From NCBI GenBank assembly GCA_913043185.1, contig CAJWMI010000024.1, positions 1 to 21,624 of the forward strand: a DNA stretch of 21,624 bases, written 5' to 3'. How positions within the stretch are numbered: position 1 is the stretch's first letter; every line of letters starts with the position of its first letter. The position numbers and the translations under genes were made by a program. Under the pieces are notes generated by a model. It ran no database searches, was not told where the DNA came from, and saw only the letters and a list, made by a program, of their open reading frames with translations. Source of the stretch: an uncultured Fidelibacterota bacterium (lineage in GTDB: Bacteria; Marinisomatota; Marinisomatia; Marinisomatales; UBA1611). Below are positions 1 through 7,732 of the stretch, in pieces.

Positions 1-581
1 CAATTTGATAGATTAGTTTATAAGGTTTCCAAAAAAGGAGGATAATTATTTATTAGTCTATTCATCTAACCTTTAGAGTTTTGTTTATTATTTTATAATT
101 CCAAAAAGGTTTTATTCGTGAATGGGTAGAACCTTTTATTTTATACTGAAATAACCCTATCAAAAATATCAGATTATAAATTACCCTCTGTGTATTCATC
201 TATATTTTGTTCGATAGTTTGTCGTGAACCGAAACCAAAATAATTTATAAATAGTCTATCTCGGTCATATTAATTCCGAGATTAATATTGATTCAGATTC
301 GAGAGTTCATAAGTGATTCTACAAAATCCCCACGTCCTCCCAAAATGACCTCTTAAATTAACTTTTATAACTCATCTGATACCTATATCCTCCGAGATAA
401 AACTTGATGAATATGACTGAATTATTACGGAAGATACACGATTACCCCCTCCCGATTCCAATCCATTACCGTAGAATAATTCCAACTTTCTTGGTTAACT
501 TATAGTCTTAGACACCAAGTTACCGTTGACAAACCCCTAACTATACAAGTTACAGGAAAACACTACAAGTTAGAGATTTTG
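1..581. other. Long region without a recognisable gene
   Basis: No open frame of useful length is present on either strand; the longest minus-strand frame (about 536 to 282) is broken by two internal stops. The plus strand is markedly richer in C than G around 300-480, the reverse of what a plus-strand coding region here would show. A 7-bp inverted repeat (ATCTCGG at 258-264 with CCGAGAT at 276-282) overlaps an alternative 8-bp one (ATATTAAT at 267-274 with ATTAATAT at 281-288). A 9-base direct repeat TACAAGTTA occurs twice around 543-573. The region ends in tandem terminators, so something to its left or inside it is transcribed rightward. It may be the tail of an upstream transcript, an unrecognised RNA, or a decayed gene. 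I see no match to RNase P, tmRNA, SRP or a known riboswitch. Confidence 0.5.
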
Positions 582-614
582 GGGTAAAAATGAGTCATTT
601 TACCCTATTTTTTT
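582..614 (+). terminator. Intrinsic terminator, first of a tandem pair
   Basis: GGGTAAAA (582-589) pairs perfectly with TTTTACCC (598-605) around an 8-base loop, in which TGA/TCA could extend the stem past a bulged A. The hairpin is followed by a T-rich run (606-614). This is the classical layout of a Rho-independent terminator for rightward transcription. The run of A before the hairpin is short, so strong function in the reverse direction is less likely. Confidence 0.75.
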
Positions 615-620
615 GTATTA

Positions 621-650
621 AATCCCACAGAGGTGGGTTTTATTTTTTAT
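621..650 (+). terminator. Intrinsic terminator, second of a tandem pair
   Basis: CCCAC (624-628) pairs with GTGGG (633-637) around the loop AGAG, flanked by A-rich bases on the left and followed by TTTATTTTTT (638-647). The stem is short but GC-rich. It lies only 19 bases after the previous hairpin and 30 bases before the next start codon, so the pair insulates the acetyltransferase gene from upstream transcription. Confidence 0.65.
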
Positions 651-679
651 AGAGTTATTTTTTGTAAATTGTAGTTACA

Positions 680-1867
680 ATGAATAGAATTATCTCTATT
701 GATGTATTTCGGGCATTAACAATGGTCCTAATGATTTGGGTGAATGATTTTTGGACACTCAAATCAATCCCAAAATGGTTAAAGCATGCTTCAACAGGAG
801 AAGATTACTTAGGATTTTCTGATGTTATTTTTCCTTGGTTTTTATTTGTTATGGGTATGTCTATCCCTTTTGCTTTTGAAGATAGGATTAAAAAAGGTGA
901 AAGCAACATTGTGATATGGACTCACATTGTTTTGCGCTCGATTGCACTTATAGTGATGGGACTTTTTCATATGAATATGGAAATGTATAACCACGAAACA
1001 TCCTTTTTTATCAAGCCTATTTATGTAATCATATCTACATCTGCATTTTTTATGATTTGGAATATGTATCCTAAAAAAGACCAAACGAAACAGAATATAT
1101 TTAAGGCTATACGAATTACCGGTGTAATAATATTAATTGTAATGTTTTTTTCCTTTTCTGGAAAAAGTTATGATGGTAAGGAAATTGGTTTTGAATCTCA
1201 TTGGTGGGGGATACTTGGTCTAATAGGATGGGTATATTTAATAGCAGGGTCTACATTCTTATTTATAAAAAATTCATTAATAGGCACCTTTGTTGCATTT
1301 TTTGTCTGTTTAGGCTTGAATATCATTAGCAGCTCTGGCATTCCATATAATATTTTTTCTTGGCAGAGTGATCACTGGATTCCTGGAAGTGGTGGTCTTC
1401 AGGCATTGACTTTTGGAGGTATAATTGTTTCTTTATTTCTAATAGAAAACAGAAATAAAGAGAATATTAAAAGATTATATACAACTCTTTGTTGCTTTGG
1501 ATTGATATCATTGTCTTCAGGATTATTACTACGAAATTATTTTGTTTTAAACAAAATTCTTGGTACCCCAACCTGGGTTCTGGTCTCATTATCAACAGCG
1601 GTTTTTCTTTTTATATTTCTTCATTGGCTTTCAGACGTGAAAAAAATACTAGCATGGTATAAATATATTAATATAGCAGGTACTGCGACCTTAACCTGTT
1701 ATCTTATACCCTATTTTTACTATAGTTTTAGAACTCTTTCAGGAATAGTATTTCCTGAGTTTCTGCGCACGGGTTTCATAGGCCTAACTAAGTCCCTTAT
1801 TTATTCAATGATAATCGTTGGTATCTGCTGGGGCCTTAAGCGGGCAAAGATACAATTAAAAATCTAG
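680..1867 (+). CDS. HGSNAT/NagX-like membrane N-acetyltransferase (DUF5009 type)
   Basis: A 395-aa polytopic membrane protein with roughly ten hydrophobic segments. The N-terminus carries the hallmark of the heparan-alpha-glucosaminide N-acetyltransferase / NagX family: SIDVFRALTMVLMIWVN (residues 6-22), then KHA with His36, then DVIFPWFLFVMGMSI. In human HGSNAT the His of the equivalent KHAS segment is the proposed acetyl acceptor, so His36 is the likely catalytic residue. The family moves acetyl groups from cytoplasmic acetyl-CoA across the membrane to an amino sugar or related glycan; the substrate here cannot be read from sequence. No Shine-Dalgarno site precedes the ATG. A 6-bp inverted repeat (ATTGTA/TACAAT, 668-681) spans the start codon. 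The gene follows two terminators, so it probably has its own promoter. Confidence 0.85.
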   Translation: MNRIISIDVFRALTMVLMIWVNDFWTLKSIPKWLKHASTGEDYLGFSDVIFPWFLFVMGMSIPFAFEDRIKKGESNIVIWTHIVLRSIALIVMGLFHMNMEMYNHETSFFIKPIYVIISTSAFFMIWNMYPKKDQTKQNIFKAIRITGVIILIVMFFSFSGKSYDGKEIGFESHWWGILGLIGWVYLIAGSTFLFIKNSLIGTFVAFFVCLGLNIISSSGIPYNIFSWQSDHWIPGSGGLQALTFGGIIVSLFLIENRNKENIKRLYTTLCCFGLISLSSGLLLRNYFVLNKILGTPTWVLVSLSTAVFLFIFLHWLSDVKKILAWYKYINIAGTATLTCYLIPYFYYSFRTLSGIVFPEFLRTGFIGLTKSLIYSMIIVGICWGLKRAKIQLKI

Positions 1868-1890
1868 ATTATTATATGTTTGGTTAAACA

Positions 1891-2052
1891 ATGAATGCCA
1901 ACCAGAAAAAAATAGTCTTTTTAGAAATGGTTTTGATTGGTTTAGTGCTATTTGGATATTTTACTAAAACATTAACCTTTAACCTTTTAGTTACTATATT
2001 AATATTTTATGCTATTTGTGTCATTGCATGGTTTTATTATAGAAGCAATTAA
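1891..2052 (+). CDS. Small two-helix membrane protein (53 aa), possibly truncated
   Basis: This ORF begins with ATG 23 bases after the acetyltransferase stop and encodes 53 residues. A short polar N-terminus (MNANQKK) is followed by two hydrophobic stretches, about residues 8-24 and 30-48, ending in YYRSN. It resembles no family I recognise. The reading frame continues after the TAA stop for another 47 sense codons to a TGA at 2194-2196, and that continuation also encodes a membrane-like segment. This may therefore be the 5' part of a gene broken by a nonsense mutation, described in the next entry. No Shine-Dalgarno site is visible. Confidence 0.45.
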   Translation: MNANQKKIVFLEMVLIGLVLFGYFTKTLTFNLLVTILIFYAICVIAWFYYRSN

Positions 2053-2196
2053 GACATAGTAAGAATCCCTGCTGTGGATAATCCGCTTGTTTTTGGAGAG
2101 TGGCCATATAATATAATTTATTTAATATTTATTGGGATTATTTTGAAGTTGATTGCCAAACTGCCGTTTGATATAAAAACACTGATTGATAAATGA
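1891..2196 (+). pseudogene. Putative interrupted membrane-protein gene with one in-frame TAA
   Basis: Read through the TAA at 2050-2052, the frame would give about 101 residues. The part after the stop begins DIVRIPAVDNPLVFGEWPYN, then has a hydrophobic helix containing IIYLIFIGIILKLIAKL, and ends in DIKTLIDK before TGA. It looks protein-like: amphipathic ends, a hydrophobic middle and no further stop. An independent start for this second half could be GTG at 2074, but no ribosome-binding site precedes it. The simplest reading is a nonsense-disrupted three-helix protein; a sequencing error or two separate small ORFs are alternatives. Confidence 0.4.
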
Positions 2197-2275
2197 AAAT
2201 TTTGATATTTATATCCTATAATACATCGTAAAACATGTATAAATAATAGTTAGTAAATTTTTTGTAGATTTATAT

Positions 2276-2626
2276 GTGTTAAATATTTTTATAAAATTAC
2301 TTTTTTTATCTGGGCTAATGTTTGGACAAGCTCATTTTAATGGTAAATGGTATAAGGTTGGAACCAATTGGCAGGTTTATATCAATATTTATGAGACGTC
2401 TGAAGGCCAATTTTTAGAGCGGTATATGAAGGTATCTGACAATCAAAACCTCTTATCTACCAAAGAAATAATCCAGCCTTGGATAGGTGACTCTTATACA
2501 CAAACAGAATACTCAGGAAATATCTATAATGCAAAACTCAAACAAATAGATGATAAATCTATTCTGTACGGTGGGGAGATTTATCGGCAGTATGAACTGC
2601 CCAGAGATTTTTTAAAAGGAAACTAA
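2276..2626 (+). CDS. Small secreted protein of unknown function
   Basis: A 116-aa protein starting at GTG; the ATG two bases upstream is out of frame and stops at once, and no in-frame ATG exists back to the preceding stop. Residues 1-18 form a signal peptide (hydrophobic LFLSGLMFGQA), leaving about 98 mature residues. The mature part opens with FNGKWYKVG and alternates polar and aromatic residues as in a small beta-rich, lipocalin-like or DUF2147-like fold, but this is only a resemblance. It ends 13 bases before the AlkB-like gene and may be co-transcribed with it. Its function is unknown. Confidence 0.6.
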   Translation: MLNIFIKLLFLSGLMFGQAHFNGKWYKVGTNWQVYINIYETSEGQFLERYMKVSDNQNLLSTKEIIQPWIGDSYTQTEYSGNIYNAKLKQIDDKSILYGGEIYRQYELPRDFLKGN

Positions 2627-2639
2627 CAATCTAGATCCC

Positions 2640-3797
2640 ATGAAATACCTAAAATATTATATCTCAACCCTCACTCTTGTAGTTGCCATATATGTTTGCA
2701 CGCTTGGAACATACTTCCCTACGATATTTTTTATTGGTTTTTCCATGTTTATTATCCTAGGCGATATTTTATTAGGCCAGGATGACCATGAGCGAACATA
2801 TAAGAATACATTTTTTCTTAATCTTCCCATGTACATTAATCTTCCTATTCTCTTAGTTTATCTCTTAATGGTAGTATTTATGTACGGTGATAGTCTTCCG
2901 AATGTATTCAGCAATTTTTTCTTAACCGTTTTCAATATAGATCTCATTTATTCAAGAGAGTCAATGAGTATACTAGATTCTATTTTTTTAGTTGCACTGT
3001 CTGGACTCTTTATAGGTACTATGGGTACAGTGCCAGGCCATGAGCTTGTTCACAGAAAGAAGGATAAGTTTGACATGTTCATAGGCAACTGGCTCTTATC
3101 TATGTCTTGGGACTGTGCTTTTGCGATAGAGCATGTTTACGGACACCATAAAAATGTTGGTCTTGCTATTGATCCTGCCACAGCAAAGCGGGGAGAAAAT
3201 ATCTATGCTTTTATAATCAGGGCCATAGTAAAAGAGCAAAAAGATGCCTGGTTAATTGAGATGGATCAATTAAAGCGTAGAGAGATGCCTGTATTGAGTC
3301 TAAATAACAGGATGATATTTGGTTACCTGAGAAGTTTTATCATTACTGCGCTCTCGTTTTTAGTCGGAGGTATTGAGGGCATGCTAATTTTTCTACTTTG
3401 TGCATTTATCGCAAAATCTTTGTTAGAGGTCATAAACTATTCTGAGCACTATGGCTTGGTCAGGGCACCTGGAGGAATGGTGCAGTCCAGACACTCGTGG
3501 AACTCCAACAGCACTATGAGCAGTATTTACCTGTATAATGTTACTCGGCACTCATCACACCATGAGAAAGCGAATCTAAAATACTGGGAGCTAAGAGCAT
3601 ATGAGGGAGCACCGATGATGCCGCAGGGTTATCTAACGATGATCTATTTGGCCCTGTTCGCACCTTATTTTTTTCACAGGATGATGGCAAAAAAGCTTAT
3701 CGAATGGGACAATAATTATGCCACGGAAAAAGAGAGAATGTTAGCGTTAGAGCAAAATAAAAATAGTGGTATACGATTATTGGTTGATCAGGTATGA
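2640..3797 (+). CDS. AlkB-type membrane di-iron hydroxylase (alkane 1-monooxygenase family)
   Basis: A 385-aa integral membrane protein with the full histidine set of the alkane hydroxylase / xylene monooxygenase family: HELVH (134-138), EHVYGHH (164-170), the family-specific NYSEHYG (266-272) and RHSSHH (303-308). These ligate the two irons that insert one O of O2 into an unactivated C-H bond. Hydrophobic segments lie near residues 8-45, 65-83, 113-130 and 228-262, as in AlkB, and the length is normal. NYxEHYG separates it from fatty acid desaturases. Alkane is the default substrate, but fatty-acyl, terpenoid or aromatic methyl substrates occur in the family. The usual electron donors, rubredoxin and rubredoxin reductase, are not in this window. 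No Shine-Dalgarno precedes the ATG. Confidence 0.88.
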   Translation: MKYLKYYISTLTLVVAIYVCTLGTYFPTIFFIGFSMFIILGDILLGQDDHERTYKNTFFLNLPMYINLPILLVYLLMVVFMYGDSLPNVFSNFFLTVFNIDLIYSRESMSILDSIFLVALSGLFIGTMGTVPGHELVHRKKDKFDMFIGNWLLSMSWDCAFAIEHVYGHHKNVGLAIDPATAKRGENIYAFIIRAIVKEQKDAWLIEMDQLKRREMPVLSLNNRMIFGYLRSFIITALSFLVGGIEGMLIFLLCAFIAKSLLEVINYSEHYGLVRAPGGMVQSRHSWNSNSTMSSIYLYNVTRHSSHHEKANLKYWELRAYEGAPMMPQGYLTMIYLALFAPYFFHRMMAKKLIEWDNNYATEKERMLALEQNKNSGIRLLVDQV

Positions 3798-3864
3798 ATT
3801 CTTAAATACTATAAGATTCTAGACATATAGGAATCATATTAAATATATTTTGTAACTTAGATTT

Positions 3865-4266
3865 ATGAAGAAGTGTCCGTATTGTGCTGAAAACATAAAA
3901 CTTGAAGCAATCAAGTGCAGGTTCTGTGGTGAATTCTTTGAAGAGGAACCAGTTGTTAGTATTGATGAGCCGACAAAATCTCAGGCAGAAATTCAATTAA
4001 ACGAAGGGGAGACTGTGAAGCTTGAAGAAACTCCTGCTGAGATAAAAAGAAAGAAGATTTTTTCTACCAGAAAATTATTTAGCTTCGACGCACCTTCTTT
4101 TTTAATTGTCTCTGGAATTATTGGTGGAGTAGGATATTATATTGATACCTTTTCAAGCGAGCAGATGGACTGGTTTGCGCGATTATTAGAAATGATTGGA
4201 GTGATGCTGTTTCTATATGCTTGCATTGCCTTTGGGAAAAAAGACAGAGAAAGTATACTTGACTAG
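3865..4266 (+). CDS. Zinc-ribbon membrane protein
   Basis: A 133-aa protein with an N-terminal zinc ribbon (C4-P-Y-C7 and C18-R-F-C21; motif CPYCAENI...CRFCGEFF), an acidic linker of about 50 residues, a basic stretch (KRKK) and a C-terminal pair of hydrophobic segments, about 85-105 and 113-127. This layout, a cytosolic zinc-ribbon head on a short membrane anchor, is common among uncharacterised bacterial proteins; no catalytic role can be assigned. It lies 67 bases after the AlkB-like gene, on the same strand. No Shine-Dalgarno is seen before ATG. Confidence 0.7.
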   Translation: MKKCPYCAENIKLEAIKCRFCGEFFEEEPVVSIDEPTKSQAEIQLNEGETVKLEETPAEIKRKKIFSTRKLFSFDAPSFLIVSGIIGGVGYYIDTFSSEQMDWFARLLEMIGVMLFLYACIAFGKKDRESILD

Positions 4267-4353
4267 CAAATAAATTATTTCCCTCTTTTTTTTATTCATT
4301 TCATTTTAAAACATAAATATTGATATAATCTTAATCTAAACCTTTAGTATCCA

Positions 4354-5460
4354 ATGAGAATTTTCAAAATAATTTTTCTAGTTTTTTTTGTTCTGTCTGT
4401 ATTTACAGCGCTATTTATTAATCTCAGTCCTCAGTTTGGTTCTAACCCGAGTTCTTATCAAAAAAAATTATATTCTAGGTTTGGCAACTATGTTAATGGT
4501 GAATTTAAGAATGATGAGCCGACCAAATTATTTACTGAAGAGATGAGTATGGCAAATTTTTTTAAAGATCATCCAAATCAGGTTCCTAAAAAAGATATAA
4601 TTCCAATGGAGTTAGACATTGAATCTTTTAAAAGCCATTCAAATGGTAAGTTTAAATTATCATGGCTTGGTCACTCTGCATTTATAATGAATCTAGGTGG
4701 AAATATTATCTTACTAGATCCGATGTTAGGACAGTTTGCGGCACCAGTTCCGGTGCCATCTTTAAAACGATATAGCACTCAAATAGCTTTTTCGGTAGAA
4801 GACATTGACACAATTGACATGGTAGTTTATTCTCATGATCACTATGATCATCTAGACTATTCCACAATAAAAAAGATCAAAGGAAAAGTGGGTTTATTTA
4901 TTGTCCCCCATGGAGTAGGGAATCATCTTAGATCTTGGGGAGTCCCTGAACAATCTATCATAGAGTTAAACTGGAATGATAGTAAAGAGATTAATGGGAT
5001 TGAGTTTGTGTGCCTTCCTGCTAGACATTTTTCAGGCAGGGGACCTTTTAACAGAAACAGCACTCTGTGGAGTTCGTGGGCGATAAAGAGCGAACATGGA
5101 AAAATATATTTTAGCGGAGACAGTGGCTATGGTAAACATTTAAAAAAAATTGGGGATGAACACGGTCCATTTGATATTAGTTTAATTGACTGCGGTCAGT
5201 ACAACAAGGCGTGGAAATATTCTCACATGTTTCCAGAGCAGTCCATAAAAGCTACAAAAGATTTAAAAGGAGAATATCTGATTCCGATTCACTGGGGGGC
5301 GTTTACGTTATCAACCCATTCTTGGATAGAACCACCTGAGAAAGTATTCGCGAATGCAGAAAAATTGGGGCAGAAGATTATTTTACCACAAATAGGCCAA
5401 ATAATTTCTATGAAGCAGACTAATTATAAAATAAAAAAATGGTGGAAGGAGTTTAATTAG
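4354..5460 (+). CDS. Metallo-beta-lactamase-fold hydrolase, NAPE-PLD / UlaG-like
   Basis: A 368-aa protein with one N-terminal hydrophobic segment (residues 4-22), a membrane anchor or uncleaved signal. The metallo-beta-lactamase core follows: SWLGHSAF (103-110), the di-zinc motif HDHYDH (161-166) in YSHDHYDHLDYSTI, PARHFSGRG (222-230), GDSGYG (255-260), His291 in SHMFPEQ and His313 in PIHWGAF. The YSHDHYDHLD block and PARHFSGR are typical of the N-acyl-phosphatidylethanolamine phospholipase D-like / RomA branch (COG2220). A membrane-associated phosphodiesterase acting on lipids or other esters is likely; the substrate is uncertain. It overlaps the minus-strand GH5 gene tail to tail by 8 bases. 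Confidence 0.85.
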   Translation: MRIFKIIFLVFFVLSVFTALFINLSPQFGSNPSSYQKKLYSRFGNYVNGEFKNDEPTKLFTEEMSMANFFKDHPNQVPKKDIIPMELDIESFKSHSNGKFKLSWLGHSAFIMNLGGNIILLDPMLGQFAAPVPVPSLKRYSTQIAFSVEDIDTIDMVVYSHDHYDHLDYSTIKKIKGKVGLFIVPHGVGNHLRSWGVPEQSIIELNWNDSKEINGIEFVCLPARHFSGRGPFNRNSTLWSSWAIKSEHGKIYFSGDSGYGKHLKKIGDEHGPFDISLIDCGQYNKAWKYSHMFPEQSIKATKDLKGEYLIPIHWGAFTLSTHSWIEPPEKVFANAEKLGQKIILPQIGQIISMKQTNYKIKKWWKEFN

Positions 5461-6472
5461 GCCAGTTTAGAATAATATTTTTTGCAAGTTTCCCCGCATC
5501 AGTAAGATCATTTTCTGTCCAATTACCTGTTGTGCTTGCACCATGGATTACGATAGACCACTCCTCCTCTTTATCATTCACCGCCCAGTTACAGTGGCTT
5601 ATTTTATTTGTATGGCACCATGTCATCCACTTGTTCGCCTCGGAATCAACAATACTATAGCCGATTGATCCCCACTCGGTAACAAAAAGTGCAATACCAC
5701 TGTTCAGAGCTTCATCAGCCCTGTCTCTTAGCCACTGGTGATGGTATACTGTATAGAAATGCAGTGTATATGCTATGTTAGAATATTCTGTAATTGGATC
5801 AGATGCTGCTAGGTCAACTCTTTGTGACCACTCTGGCGTGCCTACAACAATCAGGTTGTCTGGGTCAATAGATCTGATGGCTGAAATTACTGTAATTGCA
5901 TAGGGCTTAATTGTATTGCTCCAGGAGATATCTAACGGCTCATTATAGATCTCATAGATAATATTATTATATTCTCCGTATAGGGTGGCCATTTCCTCAA
6001 AAAATAATACCGCCTCAGCCGTATTGTCTTCTGCATGGTGCGAGTGCCAGTCGATTATAACATAGATTCCTTCTTCAATCGCAGCCTCAACAATCGTTTT
6101 TATCCGGTTTTTATTAGCTATTTTATTATCAAGATAGCCACCTGGATCTTCAACGCCCATTGCTGCCCTTACAATCTTGGTATTCCAATCATTTTTAAGC
6201 CAGCTTACAACTTCAGGATTATAGAATCTTTCTCCGCCCCAGTTGTCATTGCTCCAGAAGAAGCTATTGCCAGCAAAAGAGACCGGTTCGCCAATTTTAT
6301 TAAGAATCTGGTTACCACTAACCTGTAAGCCACCATGTTTTTCAACAAATGTAGTGTCTATGGTTTCATTTTCTGTAATGTCAGAGGAATCATCTTGAGT
6401 GCAAGACATAAGTGTGATAAAGATAAATAGCATAATGCTTTTTTGGATATTTATTAACATGAGATAAGACAT
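5453..6472 (-). CDS. GH5 glycoside hydrolase lipoprotein (endoglucanase-like)
   Basis: A 339-aa protein with a lipoprotein signal: hydrophobic residues 13-22 and lipobox LMSC with Cys24, followed by an acidic linker. The GH5 barrel spans about 46-335. It shows RAAMGVE (102-108), DWHSHH (141-146), the acid/base glutamate Glu178 in YNEP, LHFYT (His238) and the nucleophile Glu266 in TEWG. Both catalytic glutamates are present, so it should be active; subfamily-2 endo-beta-1,4-glucanase is the nearest type, although related mannan or glucan specificities cannot be excluded. No carbohydrate-binding module or sorting domain is present. It is the last gene of a minus-strand operon: its ATG directly abuts the stop codon of the preceding gene, implying coupled translation. 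Met5 or Met14 are alternative starts. Confidence 0.88.
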   Translation of the reverse strand: MSYLMLINIQKSIMLFIFITLMSCTQDDSSDITENETIDTTFVEKHGGLQVSGNQILNKIGEPVSFAGNSFFWSNDNWGGERFYNPEVVSWLKNDWNTKIVRAAMGVEDPGGYLDNKIANKNRIKTIVEAAIEEGIYVIIDWHSHHAEDNTAEAVLFFEEMATLYGEYNNIIYEIYNEPLDISWSNTIKPYAITVISAIRSIDPDNLIVVGTPEWSQRVDLAASDPITEYSNIAYTLHFYTVYHHQWLRDRADEALNSGIALFVTEWGSIGYSIVDSEANKWMTWCHTNKISHCNWAVNDKEEEWSIVIHGASTTGNWTENDLTDAGKLAKNIILNWPN

Positions 6473-7732
6473 CTAATTTCTAATCTCGAGGGTAAAGCCG
6501 ATCCGAAAACCATTATGTTTTTCAAGCATAACCTCCTCGGGCAAAAATCCTTCTGTTTTTGATACATATCCAAGGTCATACGAAAACCCAGGTATGGTTT
6601 TATTTTTTTCGTTCCACAGTCTGAATCTAATTTTTATATCTACTGCCTGTCCGCTAAATGTCTCAGAGGTATTGAAACTGTAATCTTGTGGTTGGTTCCA
6701 ATAATGACCCGATAGGCTTATTGTTATTTTATCAGAAAAGTTGTACTCATGTAGCCCAATACCAAATCCGTTTGACCAGGTATCCTTATTGTGAAATTGT
6801 CTCAGATATAGGCTTATATTATAGTTTTTATATTTTATCCATACGTTTTCATCTACAAACTCTCCAAATGGAGCAAGCATGTGACCAGCACCAAAATTAA
6901 CTTTTATATCTTTATTTATTCTAAACCCTGGCTTGCCAAATAGAATAGGATTAAGCAGGTTTATAAAACTGTGATATCCTAGATTGTCCAGATACTTTTT
7001 TTCAGGCTTTGTCAGGTCTTTATAACGAGTATAACGATAGAACTCCATATCCGGCCTAAAAAGGTGTCTCACCGCTCCATAAACATCATGCCCAACAATA
7101 TCCCTCTCCAGTTCATTTTCTTCTTCTTCTTTGTCAATCTCGTATTCGAAAAGACCCATAGCTATATACTGAATAATTCCGGCCTTTCTACTAATATATT
7201 CCCAGTCATAGTACTGATACTCAACCATATCGAAACTGACCATATTTTCAATCCTTTTGGCGATCATATAGTCTGACTCGAGACCACCATTATGTAGCCT
7301 AATATAGCTGGCGGGATCATCAGTCTTTAGGTCAATAAGAGTCTGGTCTGATACACCATTTACATAGGCCAGTCCATCTTTGTTAAAAAAAGGTTGAGAG
7401 ATAGACCCTATACCTTTTGCGGTTAATATCGACCTGTGGCCTTCTTCATGAGTTAGTGGCATCAGCACCAGACCCTGAACAAGAGGCTCGATCAGGCTAA
7501 TAAGCAATTTATTTTTTACATGAGTGTGGAGACTTTTTGAGAAATATCCGTAAAATGATACATAGGTCTCATTAAACTGTCTCATTGTGAACAATTTAGC
7601 CGGAGAGCCCATCACAACGATGGAATAGTGCGTTGTCGGTGTTAGGGTACTATCTTGTCCAAGTATATAATTGTTTTGAAATAAAAATAATATTAAAAGA
7701 AATATACTTTTGAGGTATTCACTCTTCTTCAT
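6473..7732 (-). CDS. Membrane protein with HEEGH motif and C-terminal beta-rich domain
   Basis: I take the ATG at 7732 (protein begins MKKSEYLKSIFLL, 419 aa) because a basic start and signal-like helix follow; the upstream frame to 7765 lies inside the previous gene. After the signal peptide (cleavage near ILGQ) comes a hydrophobic helix carrying HEEGH (residues 95-99), an HExxH metal-binding pattern, in PLTHEEGHRS. Further on are a second hydrophobic stretch (GIIQYIAMGLFEYEI), an ELERD acidic patch, GHDVYGAVRH, and LLNPILFG, faintly like the NxxP/DG region of membrane metalloproteases. The last 150 residues alternate as beta strands rich in aromatics and may form an outer-membrane barrel. 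Function is unknown; a membrane metallopeptidase is possible but unproven. The gene sits between a 63-aa protein and the GH5 gene. Confidence 0.75.
   Translation of the reverse strand: MKKSEYLKSIFLLILFLFQNNYILGQDSTLTPTTHYSIVVMGSPAKLFTMRQFNETYVSFYGYFSKSLHTHVKNKLLISLIEPLVQGLVLMPLTHEEGHRSILTAKGIGSISQPFFNKDGLAYVNGVSDQTLIDLKTDDPASYIRLHNGGLESDYMIAKRIENMVSFDMVEYQYYDWEYISRKAGIIQYIAMGLFEYEIDKEEEENELERDIVGHDVYGAVRHLFRPDMEFYRYTRYKDLTKPEKKYLDNLGYHSFINLLNPILFGKPGFRINKDIKVNFGAGHMLAPFGEFVDENVWIKYKNYNISLYLRQFHNKDTWSNGFGIGLHEYNFSDKITISLSGHYWNQPQDYSFNTSETFSGQAVDIKIRFRLWNEKNKTIPGFSYDLGYVSKTEGFLPEEVMLEKHNGFRIGFTLEIRN

Noticed and set aside
282..536. Minus-strand frame with a 40-codon open stretch that reads like protein (Gly/Ser-rich, then VNLRGHFGR)
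   Set aside because: It has two internal stops in 85 codons, no start and no recognisable family; such stretches are expected by chance over six frames.
842..1084. Minus-strand 80-codon ORF inside the acetyltransferase gene
   Set aside because: It is opposite a clear family member, has His/Lys/Cys-rich composition typical of an antisense shadow and no start signal.
3865..4266. Zinc-ribbon protein as a rubredoxin partner of AlkB
   Set aside because: Rubredoxin needs two CxxCG-type knuckles spaced by about 29-32 residues in a rubredoxin fold; here they are 10 residues apart.
4354..5460. Metallo-beta-lactamase-fold gene as an antibiotic-resistance beta-lactamase
   Set aside because: The sequence pattern (YSHDHYDHLDYS, PARHFSGRG) is that of the NAPE-PLD/UlaG-like branch, not of class B beta-lactamases.
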